From NCBI GenBank assembly GCA_947447845.1, contig CANFNO010000097.1, positions 1 to 8,130 of the forward strand: a stretch of DNA of 8,130 nucleotides, in the 5' to 3' direction. The first letter of the stretch is position 1; the number at the start of each line of letters is the position of its first letter. The stretch comes from Burkholderiales bacterium (lineage in GTDB: Bacteria > Pseudomonadota > Gammaproteobacteria > Burkholderiales > Burkholderiaceae). Position numbers and translations under genes: made by a program. Under the pieces are notes generated by a model. That model was not told the DNA's origin. It ran no database searches and was given only the letters and a program-made list of their open reading frames with translations. Positions 1 to 6,552 of this stretch are shown in pieces.

Positions 1-35
1 GCGTTGTCGTGTTCAGCAATTACGAGAGAAGTCAT
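1..35 (-). CDS. etfA: Electron transfer flavoprotein alpha subunit, N-terminal fragment (cut by window edge)
   Basis: The minus strand reads ATG at 35-33 and then an open frame to the window edge, translating as MTSLVIAEHDN. This is the typical beginning of bacterial ETF alpha subunits (M-T-x-L-V-I-A-E-H-D-N). Its position directly downstream of etfB on the same strand is the expected gene order. ETF alpha carries most of the FAD-binding site and forms a heterodimer with EtfB that accepts electrons from flavin dehydrogenases. Only 11 complete codons are visible, so nothing can be said about domain integrity. The ribosome binding site is weak: the best candidate is GAAAG about 8 to 12 bases before the ATG. 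The gap to etfB is unusually long (163 bp) and holds a repeat structure. The identification rests on a short match plus gene order. Confidence 0.82.
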   Translation of the reverse strand, partial: MTSLVIAEHDN

Positions 36-71
36 GTTCGCACTTTCAAAATAGGTTTACATGGTGCCGAG

Positions 72-164
72 GTCCGCAGGACGGTGTGGTGCTCAGCGCC
101 GGCAGGTAAAGGAGGAGCCCCGCAGGGGCGGGGGACACGGACGGCGCTGAGTGCCACACCGTCC
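72..164. repeat. Imperfect 23-bp inverted repeat with nested GCA-loop hairpins in the etfB-etfA gap
   Basis: Arms at 79-101 and 142-164 are reverse complements over 23 bp except for two adjacent positions. The left arm has TG where perfect complementarity to the right arm requires CA. In an RNA of the plus strand these become G-U wobbles and the stem stays continuous. In the minus-strand (etf) RNA they are A-C mismatches. The 40-base interior contains a second perfect hairpin, GCCCC-GCA-GGGGC (117-129). A third, GTCC-GCA-GGAC (72-82), overlaps the outer edge of the left arm, so it would compete with the long stem. No T-run follows either side, so this is not a standard rho-independent terminator. 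No transposase or convincing reading frame is present. The arrangement resembles a dispersed palindromic repeat or a small non-autonomous element. I see no clear target-site duplication, and membership of a repeat family is inference. Confidence 0.7.
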
Positions 165-198
165 GGAGCCCCACAACAACTAGCCCCAAAAAAGGCCC

Positions 199-948
199 CT
201 AAATCACCTTTGCTTCGTTCTTGAGTTTGTCGACCAGTGCAGCCACATCGGCCACCTTGATACCGGCGCTGCGCATCGGTGGCTCGACCACCTTGAGCGT
301 CTTGATTCGTGGAGCCACATCCACGCCCAAGTCTTCAGGCTTGACCGTCTCCATCGGCTTTTTCTTGGCCTTCATGATGTTGGGCAGCGTCACATAACGC
401 GGCTCGTTCAGGCGCAAGTCGGTGGTGATGATCGCAGGCAGTGAGAGAGACAGGTTTTCCGATCCGCCGTCCACTTCGCGCGTGGCCTGCAGCTTGCCGT
501 CGACGATGGCGACCTTGCTGGCAAACGTGGCTTGCGGCCAGTCGCCCAGCGCAGCCAGCATCTGGCCGGTCTGGTTGCAATCGTCATCAATGGCTTGCTT
601 GCCCAAAATCACCAGACCGGGCTGTTCTTTGTCCACCAAAGCTTTGAGCAGCTTGGCCACTGCCAGCGGCTGCAAGTCAGCAGTGGTTTCCACCAGAATG
701 GCACGGTCGGCACCGATGGCCATGGCCGTGCGCAGAGTCTCAGCACATTGCGCCACGCCGCAAGACACGGCGATGATTTCGGTCACCACGCCTTTTTCCT
801 TCAGGCGCACTGCTTCTTCAATGGCAATTTCGTCAAACGGGTTCATGCTCATCTTGACGTTGGCGATGTCCACGCCACTGCCGTCGGACTTGACGCGGAC
901 CTTGACGTTGTAGTCCACCACGCGCTTTACCGCGACCAATGCTTTCAT
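199..948 (-). CDS. etfB: Electron transfer flavoprotein beta subunit
   Basis: This 249-residue protein is full length for the family. It is the AMP-containing beta half of ETF, which collects electrons from soluble flavin dehydrogenases and passes them to ETF:ubiquinone oxidoreductase. It begins [20 protein letters not shown], the usual start of proteobacterial EtfB. The family signature runs from about residue 156 to 185 (REVDGG, E164, LPA at 170-172, [11 protein letters not shown]). The [10 protein letters not shown] recognition loop follows at 188-197. Its leading Leu188 corresponds to the leucine (Leu195 in human ETF) that inserts into the partner dehydrogenase. The ATG at 948 was chosen over an in-frame TTG at 960 because GGAGAG at 958-953 lies between them at proper Shine-Dalgarno distance and the family starts at this Met. 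The gene follows the dehydrogenase by 58 bp and precedes etfA. It may serve that dehydrogenase specifically or be the cell's general ETF. Confidence 0.96.
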   Translation of the reverse strand: MKALVAVKRVVDYNVKVRVKSDGSGVDIANVKMSMNPFDEIAIEEAVRLKEKGVVTEIIAVSCGVAQCAETLRTAMAIGADRAILVETTADLQPLAVAKLLKALVDKEQPGLVILGKQAIDDDCNQTGQMLAALGDWPQATFASKVAIVDGKLQATREVDGGSENLSLSLPAIITTDLRLNEPRYVTLPNIMKAKKKPMETVKPEDLGVDVAPRIKTLKVVEPPMRSAGIKVADVAALVDKLKNEAKVI

Positions 949-952
949 GTAT

Positions 953-958
953 CTCTCC
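953..958 (-). promoter_or_regulatory. Ribosome binding site that fixes the etfB start
   Basis: GGAGAG on the minus strand, with its GGAG core 6 bases before the ATG at 948. It lies inside the extension that an in-frame TTG at 960 would create, so it argues for the ATG start. Confidence 0.75.
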
Positions 959-966
959 AAAGTTAG

Positions 967-983
967 GGCGCCCAGCTGGCGCC
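967..983. other. Short perfect hairpin in the dehydrogenase-etfB spacer
   Basis: GGCGCC at 967-972 and GGCGCC at 978-983 flank a 5-base loop (CAGCT on the plus strand), giving a 6-bp all-GC stem. It lies in the 58-bp gap between the dehydrogenase stop (TGA, 1009-1007) and the etfB start. In the minus-strand mRNA the bases after the stem are UAACUUUGGAG, not a U-run, so it is a poor terminator. It could act in mRNA stability or processing between the two cistrons, or it may be chance in GC-rich sequence. Confidence 0.4.
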
Positions 984-1006
984 TTGGCTGTTGTTCACGA
1001 GGGGAA

Positions 1007-3571
1007 TCAAGAACGTGGCTTGATGTTTTCAGGGTCGTACAAAGCGCCGTAACCGACCGCTTCTACCTTCACGGGATAGACATCGGCAAAGTATTGAATC
1101 TGCAACTCGCGTCCGACTTGGCAATACTCGTAAGGCAGGTAAGCCAGCGCAATGTTCTTGCCAATGGTGGGCCCGAACGCGATGCTGGTGGTGTAGGAGC
1201 GGCGGCCTTGGGAGTCGATCAGCGTGGCGCCGGTGGCGGGGTCCATCACCGGCAGATTGCCCAGCGGGTAGCGCGCTACGCCCGTGCCGTCGATGTTGTG
1301 CGTCATGGTCAGCGTGCAGAGCATGGCCGGCTGGTGTTCGCGCTCGCGGAACTTGAGGTGTGCTGCCTTGCCGTGGAAGTCGGCGGCCTTCACTTTCGGG
1401 CGGGCCAGATCGCATTCCATCAGGTTGTACTCGGTCAGCAGGTCGCCGTTTTGCAGGCGCAGGCTCTTTTCCATGCGGCGGCTGTTGGCGTAGGTTTCCA
1501 CGCCCACGGGCGTGATGCCCTGCGCATACAGCGCGTCCCATAGCGCCAGGCCGTCTTCATATTTGAAGTGCAGCTCCCAACCCTGCTCTCCCACATACGA
1601 GATGCGGAAGGCCAGCACCGGAACGCCCTTGATCTTCAAGTTCTTGAAGGCGGTGAACGGGAAGTTTTCATGCGTCCAGGCCTCGGGCTCGTCGGCAATC
1701 TTCTGGATGGTGGCGCGGGCGTTCGGCCCCCACACGCCCAGGCAGCCGTACTGCGTGGTGGTGTCGGTGACCTTCACGTTGGCACCCCGGTCCTGCGCCA
1801 TGCGCTGGATCCACACCAGGTCGCGGTGACCGGCGTCGGCGCCGTCAATTACGCGGTAGTGATCCTGCGCCAGGCGCAACACGGTCAGATCGGCGCGCAC
1901 GCCGCCCTTGGCGTCCAAAAAGTGGGTGTACACGCCCTTGCCCACGGGGGTGTCACCACCCACCTTGGCCACGCAGATGTACTCCAGCAGGTCGGCTGCA
2001 TCCGGGCCTTCCACATCGATCTCGGCAAAGTGGGAGACGTTGATCATGCCCACGTCTTCCGTCATCTTCAGATGCTCGGCGTTGGACACGCGCCAGAAGT
2101 GGCGGTTGTCCCACTCATTGGCGCGCACCGGCACCTTGTCGCCATAAACCTCCAGCAGGTGTTCGTTGCTGGCGTAGCCATGCGCGCGCTCCCAGCCGGA
2201 GAGTTCCATGAAGTAGGCGCCCAGCGCCTTTTCGCGCTCGTAAAACGGGCTCTTGAAGATGCCACGTCCGGCGCTGTAGGGCTCGCGGTTGTGCACCGGC
2301 GGGTTGTAGATCTTGAAGGCGCCTTCGTAGCAGCGGTCGTGGATGTATTGCTCGTCCTGCTGATACGGGTAGATGCGGGCCACGTCAATGCGCGCATGGT
2401 CAATATGCGTGTAGCCATCGGTCATCCAGTCGGCCACGATCTTGCCCACGCCGGGCGCGTCTTTTACCCACACCGCTTCGGCGTACCACAGGCCGCGCAC
2501 TTTGCTGGATTCACCGATCGACGGGTTGCCGTCGGTCGTCACCTGCAACAGACCGTTGAAGGAGTATTTGTCGTCGTAACCCAACTCGGACAGGATGGGC
2601 GTGAGTTCCATCGCCCGCTCCAGCGGAGCCATGATTTGCTCTAGCTCCAGGTCGCGCTGCGAGGGGGAAAGGCGGGCCTGTTCCTTCTCCAGAATGTCGC
2701 GCGGGTGGCACATGCGTGGGTTTTTCTCTTCGTAATAGCCCCATTCGATCTGCCCGCCTTCGGGAGTTTTCGGATCCCCTGTGTCGCGCAGATAAGCCGA
2801 GTTGCCCTGGTCGCGCAAAAGTGGGTAGCCGATGTCTTTGCCGGTGCCGGCAAATTCCAGATAGGGTTTGAAAAAGGTCAGCGGGTGGTCCACCGGCATG
2901 ATGGGCAGGTCTTCACCGGCCATGTTGGCAATCAGGCGACCCCACAGACCGGCGCACACCACGACGTAATCGGCGGCAATAAAGCCCTTGGTGGTTTCCA
3001 CGCCCTGAATGCGGCCGTTTTCAATGCGCAGGCCGGTGCAGGCCGTGTTGGCAAACGACTGCAACTTGCCTGATGCCACGGCGGCATCGACCAACTCACC
3101 GGCCACCATTTGCGAACGGGGCTTTACCAGACCGGCATCCGGGTCCCAAAGGGCGCCCTGGATCATGCTTTCTTCGATCAGCGGCATCTTTGCCTTGGCC
3201 TCGGCAGGCGTGATCATCTCAACCCGGTTGCCAAAGGCTTTGCCCGAGGCCACGCGGCGTTTGAGTTCTTGCATGCGCTCGTCATCGCCCACCCGTGCGA
3301 CTTCGATGCCACCAATGCGCTCGTAACGGCCCATCTTGTCAAAAAAGTCGATGCTGTATTTGGTGGTGAAAATCGTCATCTGATCGTGCATCGTGTTGAA
3401 GCAGAAATCAGAGGCGTGGGCGGTGGAGCCCACATCGGTCGGGACGGCGGACTTGTCGATGCCGACGATGTTGTCCCAGCCGCGTTCGATCAAGTGGTGC
3501 ACCACCGAGGCGCCGACTATGCCGCCAAGGCCGATGATGACGACTTTGGCTCGTTCAGGAAATGTGGCCAT
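1007..3571 (-). CDS. FAD-dependent oxidoreductase fused to a GcvT-like domain (dimethylglycine/sarcosine dehydrogenase superfamily)
   Basis: 854 residues, the length of two-domain DMGDH/SARDH enzymes, which oxidise an N-methyl amine, pass the one-carbon unit to tetrahydrofolate and give electrons to ETF. The N-terminal half is a DAO-type FAD fold: nucleotide-binding loop GLGGIVG at 14-20, second-strand acid Asp39, a GSTAHASDF motif at 48-56 whose His52 aligns by context with the covalent-FAD histidine of DMGDH, and the closing FAD segment DGNPSIGE...GLWYAEAVW at 348-368. A linker at about 390-440 leads into the GcvT-like half. There [15 protein letters not shown] (574-588) holds Asp584, matching the catalytic Asp of T-protein. 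[13 protein letters not shown] (657-669) carries folate-site Glu662, and [16 protein letters not shown] follows at 691-706. No signal peptide, so cytoplasmic. The start is supported by AGGAG at 3587-3583, 11 bases upstream. The glycine loop is one residue off canonical GxGxxG, and [12 protein letters not shown] replaces the usual Gly-rich stretch, so it is a divergent subfamily. Substrate unresolved: dimethylglycine, sarcosine or another N-methyl compound. Confidence 0.85.
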   Translation of the reverse strand: MATFPERAKVVIIGLGGIVGASVVHHLIERGWDNIVGIDKSAVPTDVGSTAHASDFCFNTMHDQMTIFTTKYSIDFFDKMGRYERIGGIEVARVGDDERMQELKRRVASGKAFGNRVEMITPAEAKAKMPLIEESMIQGALWDPDAGLVKPRSQMVAGELVDAAVASGKLQSFANTACTGLRIENGRIQGVETTKGFIAADYVVVCAGLWGRLIANMAGEDLPIMPVDHPLTFFKPYLEFAGTGKDIGYPLLRDQGNSAYLRDTGDPKTPEGGQIEWGYYEEKNPRMCHPRDILEKEQARLSPSQRDLELEQIMAPLERAMELTPILSELGYDDKYSFNGLLQVTTDGNPSIGESSKVRGLWYAEAVWVKDAPGVGKIVADWMTDGYTHIDHARIDVARIYPYQQDEQYIHDRCYEGAFKIYNPPVHNREPYSAGRGIFKSPFYEREKALGAYFMELSGWERAHGYASNEHLLEVYGDKVPVRANEWDNRHFWRVSNAEHLKMTEDVGMINVSHFAEIDVEGPDAADLLEYICVAKVGGDTPVGKGVYTHFLDAKGGVRADLTVLRLAQDHYRVIDGADAGHRDLVWIQRMAQDRGANVKVTDTTTQYGCLGVWGPNARATIQKIADEPEAWTHENFPFTAFKNLKIKGVPVLAFRISYVGEQGWELHFKYEDGLALWDALYAQGITPVGVETYANSRRMEKSLRLQNGDLLTEYNLMECDLARPKVKAADFHGKAAHLKFREREHQPAMLCTLTMTHNIDGTGVARYPLGNLPVMDPATGATLIDSQGRRSYTTSIAFGPTIGKNIALAYLPYEYCQVGRELQIQYFADVYPVKVEAVGYGALYDPENIKPRS

Positions 3572-3582
3572 TTTTGCGCTTG

Positions 3583-3587
3583 CTCCT
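3583..3587 (-). promoter_or_regulatory. Ribosome binding site of the dehydrogenase gene
   Basis: AGGAG on the minus strand, 11 bases before the ATG at 3571. The spacing is at the long end of the usual range, but there is no better candidate and no nearer in-frame start. It supports the ATG at 3571. Confidence 0.5.
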
Positions 3588-3620
3588 AGGGGGTTGGGGA
3601 GATGAAAGTCAATTCACGAA

Positions 3621-3626
3621 AGTGTA
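3621..3626 (-). promoter_or_regulatory. Possible -10 element upstream of the dehydrogenase operon
   Basis: TACACT on the minus strand, preceded by TGAA, is the best -10-like hexamer in the 119-bp gap upstream of the dehydrogenase. With 17-bp spacing the -35 position would be GTCTTG, a poor match to TTGACA. A weak -35 plus a dyad centred about 43 bp upstream would fit an activator-dependent promoter. Inference from pattern only. Confidence 0.25.
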
Positions 3627-3635
3627 TTCACCATT

Positions 3636-3642
3636 GGGGGGG
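3636..3642. repeat. Homopolymer run of seven G (C7 on the coding strand)
   Basis: Seven consecutive G on the plus strand, lying between the dyad at 3655-3677 and the putative -10 hexamer at 3626-3621. Length change by slippage would alter the spacing between the two. Seven is short for a phase-variable tract. Confidence 0.5.
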
Positions 3643-3650
3643 CCAAGACC

Positions 3651-3680
3651 GCAATTTGCGACTACCGTTTTCGCAAATGC
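3651..3680. promoter_or_regulatory. Dyad-symmetric candidate operator upstream of the dehydrogenase operon
   Basis: TTTGCGA at 3655-3661 and TCGCAAA at 3671-3677 form a perfect 7+7 bp inverted repeat around a 9-base spacer. The symmetry extends outward imperfectly to GCA/TGC at 3651-3653 and 3678-3680. The centre lies about 95 bp upstream of the dehydrogenase ATG. Two half-sites about one and a half helical turns apart (16 bp centre to centre) is plausible for a dimeric regulator. It lies 14 bp after the kinase stop, so a weak transcript-end hairpin is the alternative. The AT-containing stem and lack of a following U-run make a terminator less likely. I cannot name the regulator. Confidence 0.5.
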
Positions 3681-3690
3681 GGCTGAATAT

Positions 3691-5598
3691 TCAGGGCCTC
3701 AGTCGGCGTAACAGACTGCGCAACTTGGCCGGTCGCACCGGTTTGTGCAGCAGAGGCAAATCGGCCTGGATAACGGACTGCAAAAAGTCATCGTTTGTGT
3801 CGCCGCTGATCAGGCATGCCGGTATGTGCCGGCCAGTCATTTCGCGCAGAGTTTGAATGCAGGCAATGCCGTCTTCGGTGGTGCCCAGATGGAAGTCACT
3901 GAGGATGAGATCAGGAATTCCAGCAACTGACAATTGCTCCTTGGCCTGGGCCAGCGAAGATGCAACATGCACCGTGCAACCCCAGGACTGCAGCAGGCCG
4001 TTGACCGCCTCGCGGGCGTTGTCGTTGTCTTCAATCAGCAGTATTTGCATACCGTTGATGTTCCCTGGCATTGCTTCGGTGAGATCCGAAGGACTTGGGA
4101 GGGCGGTTTTTGATTGGGTTGCAGCTTCCATCATCAGGCTGAAGCGGGTGCCGCAGTCAACCTGAGAGCGCAGGGCAATGCGGTGCCCCAAAAGCGCGGC
4201 ACTGCGCTGAACAATATTCAAACCCAAGCCCATGCCGAAGTTGCGGTCACCGGCACGGTTGGAGAGTTGGTAAAACTCCTTGAAAATGTCTTCGTGGTGT
4301 TCGCTGGGTATGCCGATGCCGCTGTCCCAGACTTCGATACGCACCTCTTTGCCCTGCGCCTGGCTGCGGCAAGTCACCAGCACGGTGCCGCTTTTGGTAT
4401 AGCGAATGGCATTGATGACCAGATTGACCACCATGCGTTGCAACAGTGAGGCATCGCTAAAGGCCCACAGGCGTGTAGGGCGGATGCGCAGACGCAGCCC
4501 TTTGGCCTCGGCCATGCTCTCCAGGGAATTGCGCACCGAGGACAGCAACTCATTCAAATCCACCACGCTGATGCGCACTTGCAGGTTGCCCGAGTCCAGG
4601 CGGGAAAGGTCCAGCAAGCCGTCGAGCAAATCCTGCATGGCCTGGACGGAAATTTCCAGGTTATCCACCAGCTCCCGCATCTGCCCATCCATGGGCAATT
4701 GCCCCAGGCGCGCGACAAACATGCCCAAGGCATGCGAGGGCTGGCGCAAGTCATGACTGGCCGCCGCCAGGAAACGCGATTTGGCCAGGGTGGCACTTTC
4801 CGCTTGTTCTTTCTTGAGGCGCAGGGCCTGGGTCACGGTCTCGACCTGGCGCTCCAGTTCATCGCGTCCCCACGACAGGCGCTTGGCCATCTGGTTCAAC
4901 GAGGCCTGAAGCTCGCGCAAGGGGTCACCATCCTGCACTTCATCTTGCGTCGCGAAGTTGCCTTCACCAATGCGCTTGACCATTTGGGATATGCGCACCA
5001 TCGGGCGCACCACCCAGTTGCCCAGGCGATATGCCAGCAAGCCACCCAGCAACATGCCAATCGCGCCGATCCAAAGGGCCGTTAGCAGCGCATCACGCTT
5101 TGAGATCTCCAGATCTTCGCGTGAGACCTCGATCAAGGCATTGCCCAATGAACTTACCTTGGATGGCCCGTCCTGGGAGAACAGCTCATCAATGGGCACG
5201 GAGGACGGGAGGATCTGCGCCGTCCGTACATCAATCATGCGCTGGCGCTGGTGCATCACATAGTCCGGCACCTGTGTTTCCCGGAATTGGTTGATCGTCG
5301 TCACGCCACCGCGGGCCACGACATGGCCCTCGGTGTTAAACACCAGAACCGCCTTGACGCCAGGTTCACGCTGAATTTCCTGAACCAAACCTTGCAGACT
5401 GGCGGTATTGCCGGAGAACAAACCATAGGCGCTGAACAGCGCAACCTCGCGCACCAACAAATTAACCCGTTGCTCGTGGGTGGCTTCCAGATCGCGCACG
5501 CGACCCTGCCAAAACAGACTGACGATGGCCAGCACCACCAGCAACACCGGCAAAGTCGAGGCTAGCGCCATGCGTGAACGGATGGTGCCGCCGATCAT
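3691..5598 (-). CDS. Membrane-bound hybrid histidine kinase with C-terminal receiver domain
   Basis: 635 residues. Order: transmembrane helix 1 at about 13-30; periplasmic sensor region at about 31-168; transmembrane helix 2 at about 171-191; HAMP-like linker with the RPM start of its first helix, about 192-245; short coiled coil; HisKA with H-box AAASHDLRQPSHAL, phosphoacceptor His282. The catalytic domain has N-box Asn396, G1 box DSGIGI (425-430) and G2 box GMGLGL (455-460). A linker leads to a receiver at about 516-635 with Glu523/Asp524, phosphoacceptor Asp568, Ser598 and Lys619. All catalytic residues are present, so it should be active. No DNA-binding output domain, so phosphate must pass to a separate regulator or phosphotransfer protein, or the receiver tunes the kinase. 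The ATG overlaps the upstream TGA (ATGA), and GGAG lies 8 bases before it, giving translational coupling to the binding-protein gene. The signal is unknown. The periplasmic region has a VKAVLVFNTEGHVVARGG stretch (81-98) like a PAS/Cache-type sensor sheet. Confidence 0.93.
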   Translation of the reverse strand: MIGGTIRSRMALASTLPVLLVVLAIVSLFWQGRVRDLEATHEQRVNLLVREVALFSAYGLFSGNTASLQGLVQEIQREPGVKAVLVFNTEGHVVARGGVTTINQFRETQVPDYVMHQRQRMIDVRTAQILPSSVPIDELFSQDGPSKVSSLGNALIEVSREDLEISKRDALLTALWIGAIGMLLGGLLAYRLGNWVVRPMVRISQMVKRIGEGNFATQDEVQDGDPLRELQASLNQMAKRLSWGRDELERQVETVTQALRLKKEQAESATLAKSRFLAAASHDLRQPSHALGMFVARLGQLPMDGQMRELVDNLEISVQAMQDLLDGLLDLSRLDSGNLQVRISVVDLNELLSSVRNSLESMAEAKGLRLRIRPTRLWAFSDASLLQRMVVNLVINAIRYTKSGTVLVTCRSQAQGKEVRIEVWDSGIGIPSEHHEDIFKEFYQLSNRAGDRNFGMGLGLNIVQRSAALLGHRIALRSQVDCGTRFSLMMEAATQSKTALPSPSDLTEAMPGNINGMQILLIEDNDNAREAVNGLLQSWGCTVHVASSLAQAKEQLSVAGIPDLILSDFHLGTTEDGIACIQTLREMTGRHIPACLISGDTNDDFLQSVIQADLPLLHKPVRPAKLRSLLRRLRP

Positions 5599-6548
5599 GG
5601 TTTCTTCTCCAGGCGATCCAGTTTGTGCAACCGGTCGGACAGCGCTTTGGCGTCAAGATTTAGCCCTAGCGAGCGCGCCACATACTCATTGGTGGTGATG
5701 GTGAAATCCGTCGGATACTGATTGGCAGGCAAGTTGCCGGTTTGTAAAAAGTGCCCCACCATGGCGGCTACCTGAACACCGGCCTGGGTTGCCGTGCTGT
5801 GCACCGAGAGCAGAGCCCCCGCCTTGACGTAGGAGGGCGAAAACGCCAGCACCGGCGTCTTGGCGCGGTAACTGGTGAGCAGAATATTGGTCACCGTGCT
5901 GCTGTTGTAGACACTGCTATCGGCCACGGCCAGCACTGCATCCACACCCGCCAGCGCCGCACGCAATGCATCGATGAGCGCCCGACCTTCTGAATACAGG
6001 CCTTCGGACGATTCCATGCCGCGCGCCTGCAGTGCTGCGTTCAGCAGGGCCTGCTGGCCGATCGATTCCGGTCCCCACAGGACACCGACGCGCCGTGTCG
6101 CAGGTAGCACCAGGCGCAACAAATCGAGTTGCCGCCCGAAGGGCTGGTCCAAGTAAAGGGCCGAGAGGTTGGCACCGGGTTTTTTGTTGGCCTCTTGCTG
6201 CACGCGCTCAAAACTGATTCTTGGAATCAAGGCAGCAAGCACTGCGGAACTGGTGTTACGCGCGCTAACCTGGCGAAAGGCCTCGGTGCCCAAGCTGATG
6301 ATGAGCCGCGCATCCGATCCAGTGGTCTGCAAATCCTGGAACTCAGCCAAACTCAAAAGTGCGATGTCCTTGCGGGCCAGCCCGTTGCGGGCCAGCTCTT
6401 GAATCAGGCTCTCTGAGGCTTCCTGAAAGGCGGCGCCGTTGTCACTGGTGACCACCGTCACCACATACGCCAGTGCAGGACACAACTGGCATGCCAGGCA
6501 AGCCGCAAGCGCCCAGCGCATCCACCATCGCCATTTTGGTAAATGCAT
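5595..6548 (-). CDS. Secreted periplasmic binding protein, ABC_sub_bind (PF04392-like) family
   Basis: 317 residues from the ATG at 6548. It has a short basic n-region (K5, R7, R11), a hydrophobic stretch WALAACLACQLCPALA and a likely signal-peptidase cleavage after ALA at about residue 27. The mature part is a two-lobe Rossmann-like binding protein. Lobe 1 holds ARLIISLGTEAF (80-91). Lobe 2 begins RRVGVLWGPES (152-162) and includes AVLAVADSSVYNSSTV (204-219), KTPVLAFSPSYVKAGALLSV (230-249) and the closing TNEYVARSLGLNLDAK (286-301), as in PF04392 proteins. An in-frame TTG at 6563 would add five residues and overlap the receptor gene by 11 bp. The ATG is preferred because the signal peptide starts cleanly there and the gap to the receptor stop is 4 bp. 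No permease or ATPase gene is adjacent. With a hybrid kinase translationally coupled behind it, a role as ligand-presenting co-sensor is inferred. A LAAC motif (15-18) mimics a lipobox, but the hydrophobic stretch before it is too short. Confidence 0.86.
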   Translation of the reverse strand: MHLPKWRWWMRWALAACLACQLCPALAYVVTVVTSDNGAAFQEASESLIQELARNGLARKDIALLSLAEFQDLQTTGSDARLIISLGTEAFRQVSARNTSSAVLAALIPRISFERVQQEANKKPGANLSALYLDQPFGRQLDLLRLVLPATRRVGVLWGPESIGQQALLNAALQARGMESSEGLYSEGRALIDALRAALAGVDAVLAVADSSVYNSSTVTNILLTSYRAKTPVLAFSPSYVKAGALLSVHSTATQAGVQVAAMVGHFLQTGNLPANQYPTDFTITTNEYVARSLGLNLDAKALSDRLHKLDRLEKKP

Positions 6549-6552
6549 GGTT

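Noticed and set aside
181..200. T-run (six T on the minus strand) just after the etfB stop as a rho-independent terminator
   Set aside because: No stable GC stem immediately precedes the T-run on the minus strand. The neighbouring GGGGC blocks are direct repeats, not complementary arms. A terminator between etfB and etfA would also be unexpected.
9..224. Plus-strand open frame of 71 codons across the etfB-etfA gap
   Set aside because: It runs through the inverted repeat and into the 3' end of etfB on the opposite strand. It has no recognisable domain and a low-complexity Gly/Pro/Ala/Arg composition as expected from GC-rich repeat DNA.
949..960. Four-residue N-terminal extension of EtfB from TTG at 960
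   Set aside because: The extension consists of the Shine-Dalgarno sequence itself, and EtfB proteins start at the downstream Met.
532..966. Plus-strand open frame of 144 codons opposite etfB
   Set aside because: It is an antisense shadow of etfB, His-rich and without a domain.
1568..2644. Plus-strand open frame of 358 codons inside the dehydrogenase gene
   Set aside because: It lies antisense to a strongly supported coding frame. Its His/Val/Gly/Ala-rich translation is typical of a mirror frame in high-GC DNA, and no domain is recognisable.
4554..4796. Alternative minus-strand frame within the kinase gene
   Set aside because: It overlaps the HisKA region, whose main frame carries the complete H-box. 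The alternative frame translates to Trp/Arg/Cys-rich sequence with no family resemblance.
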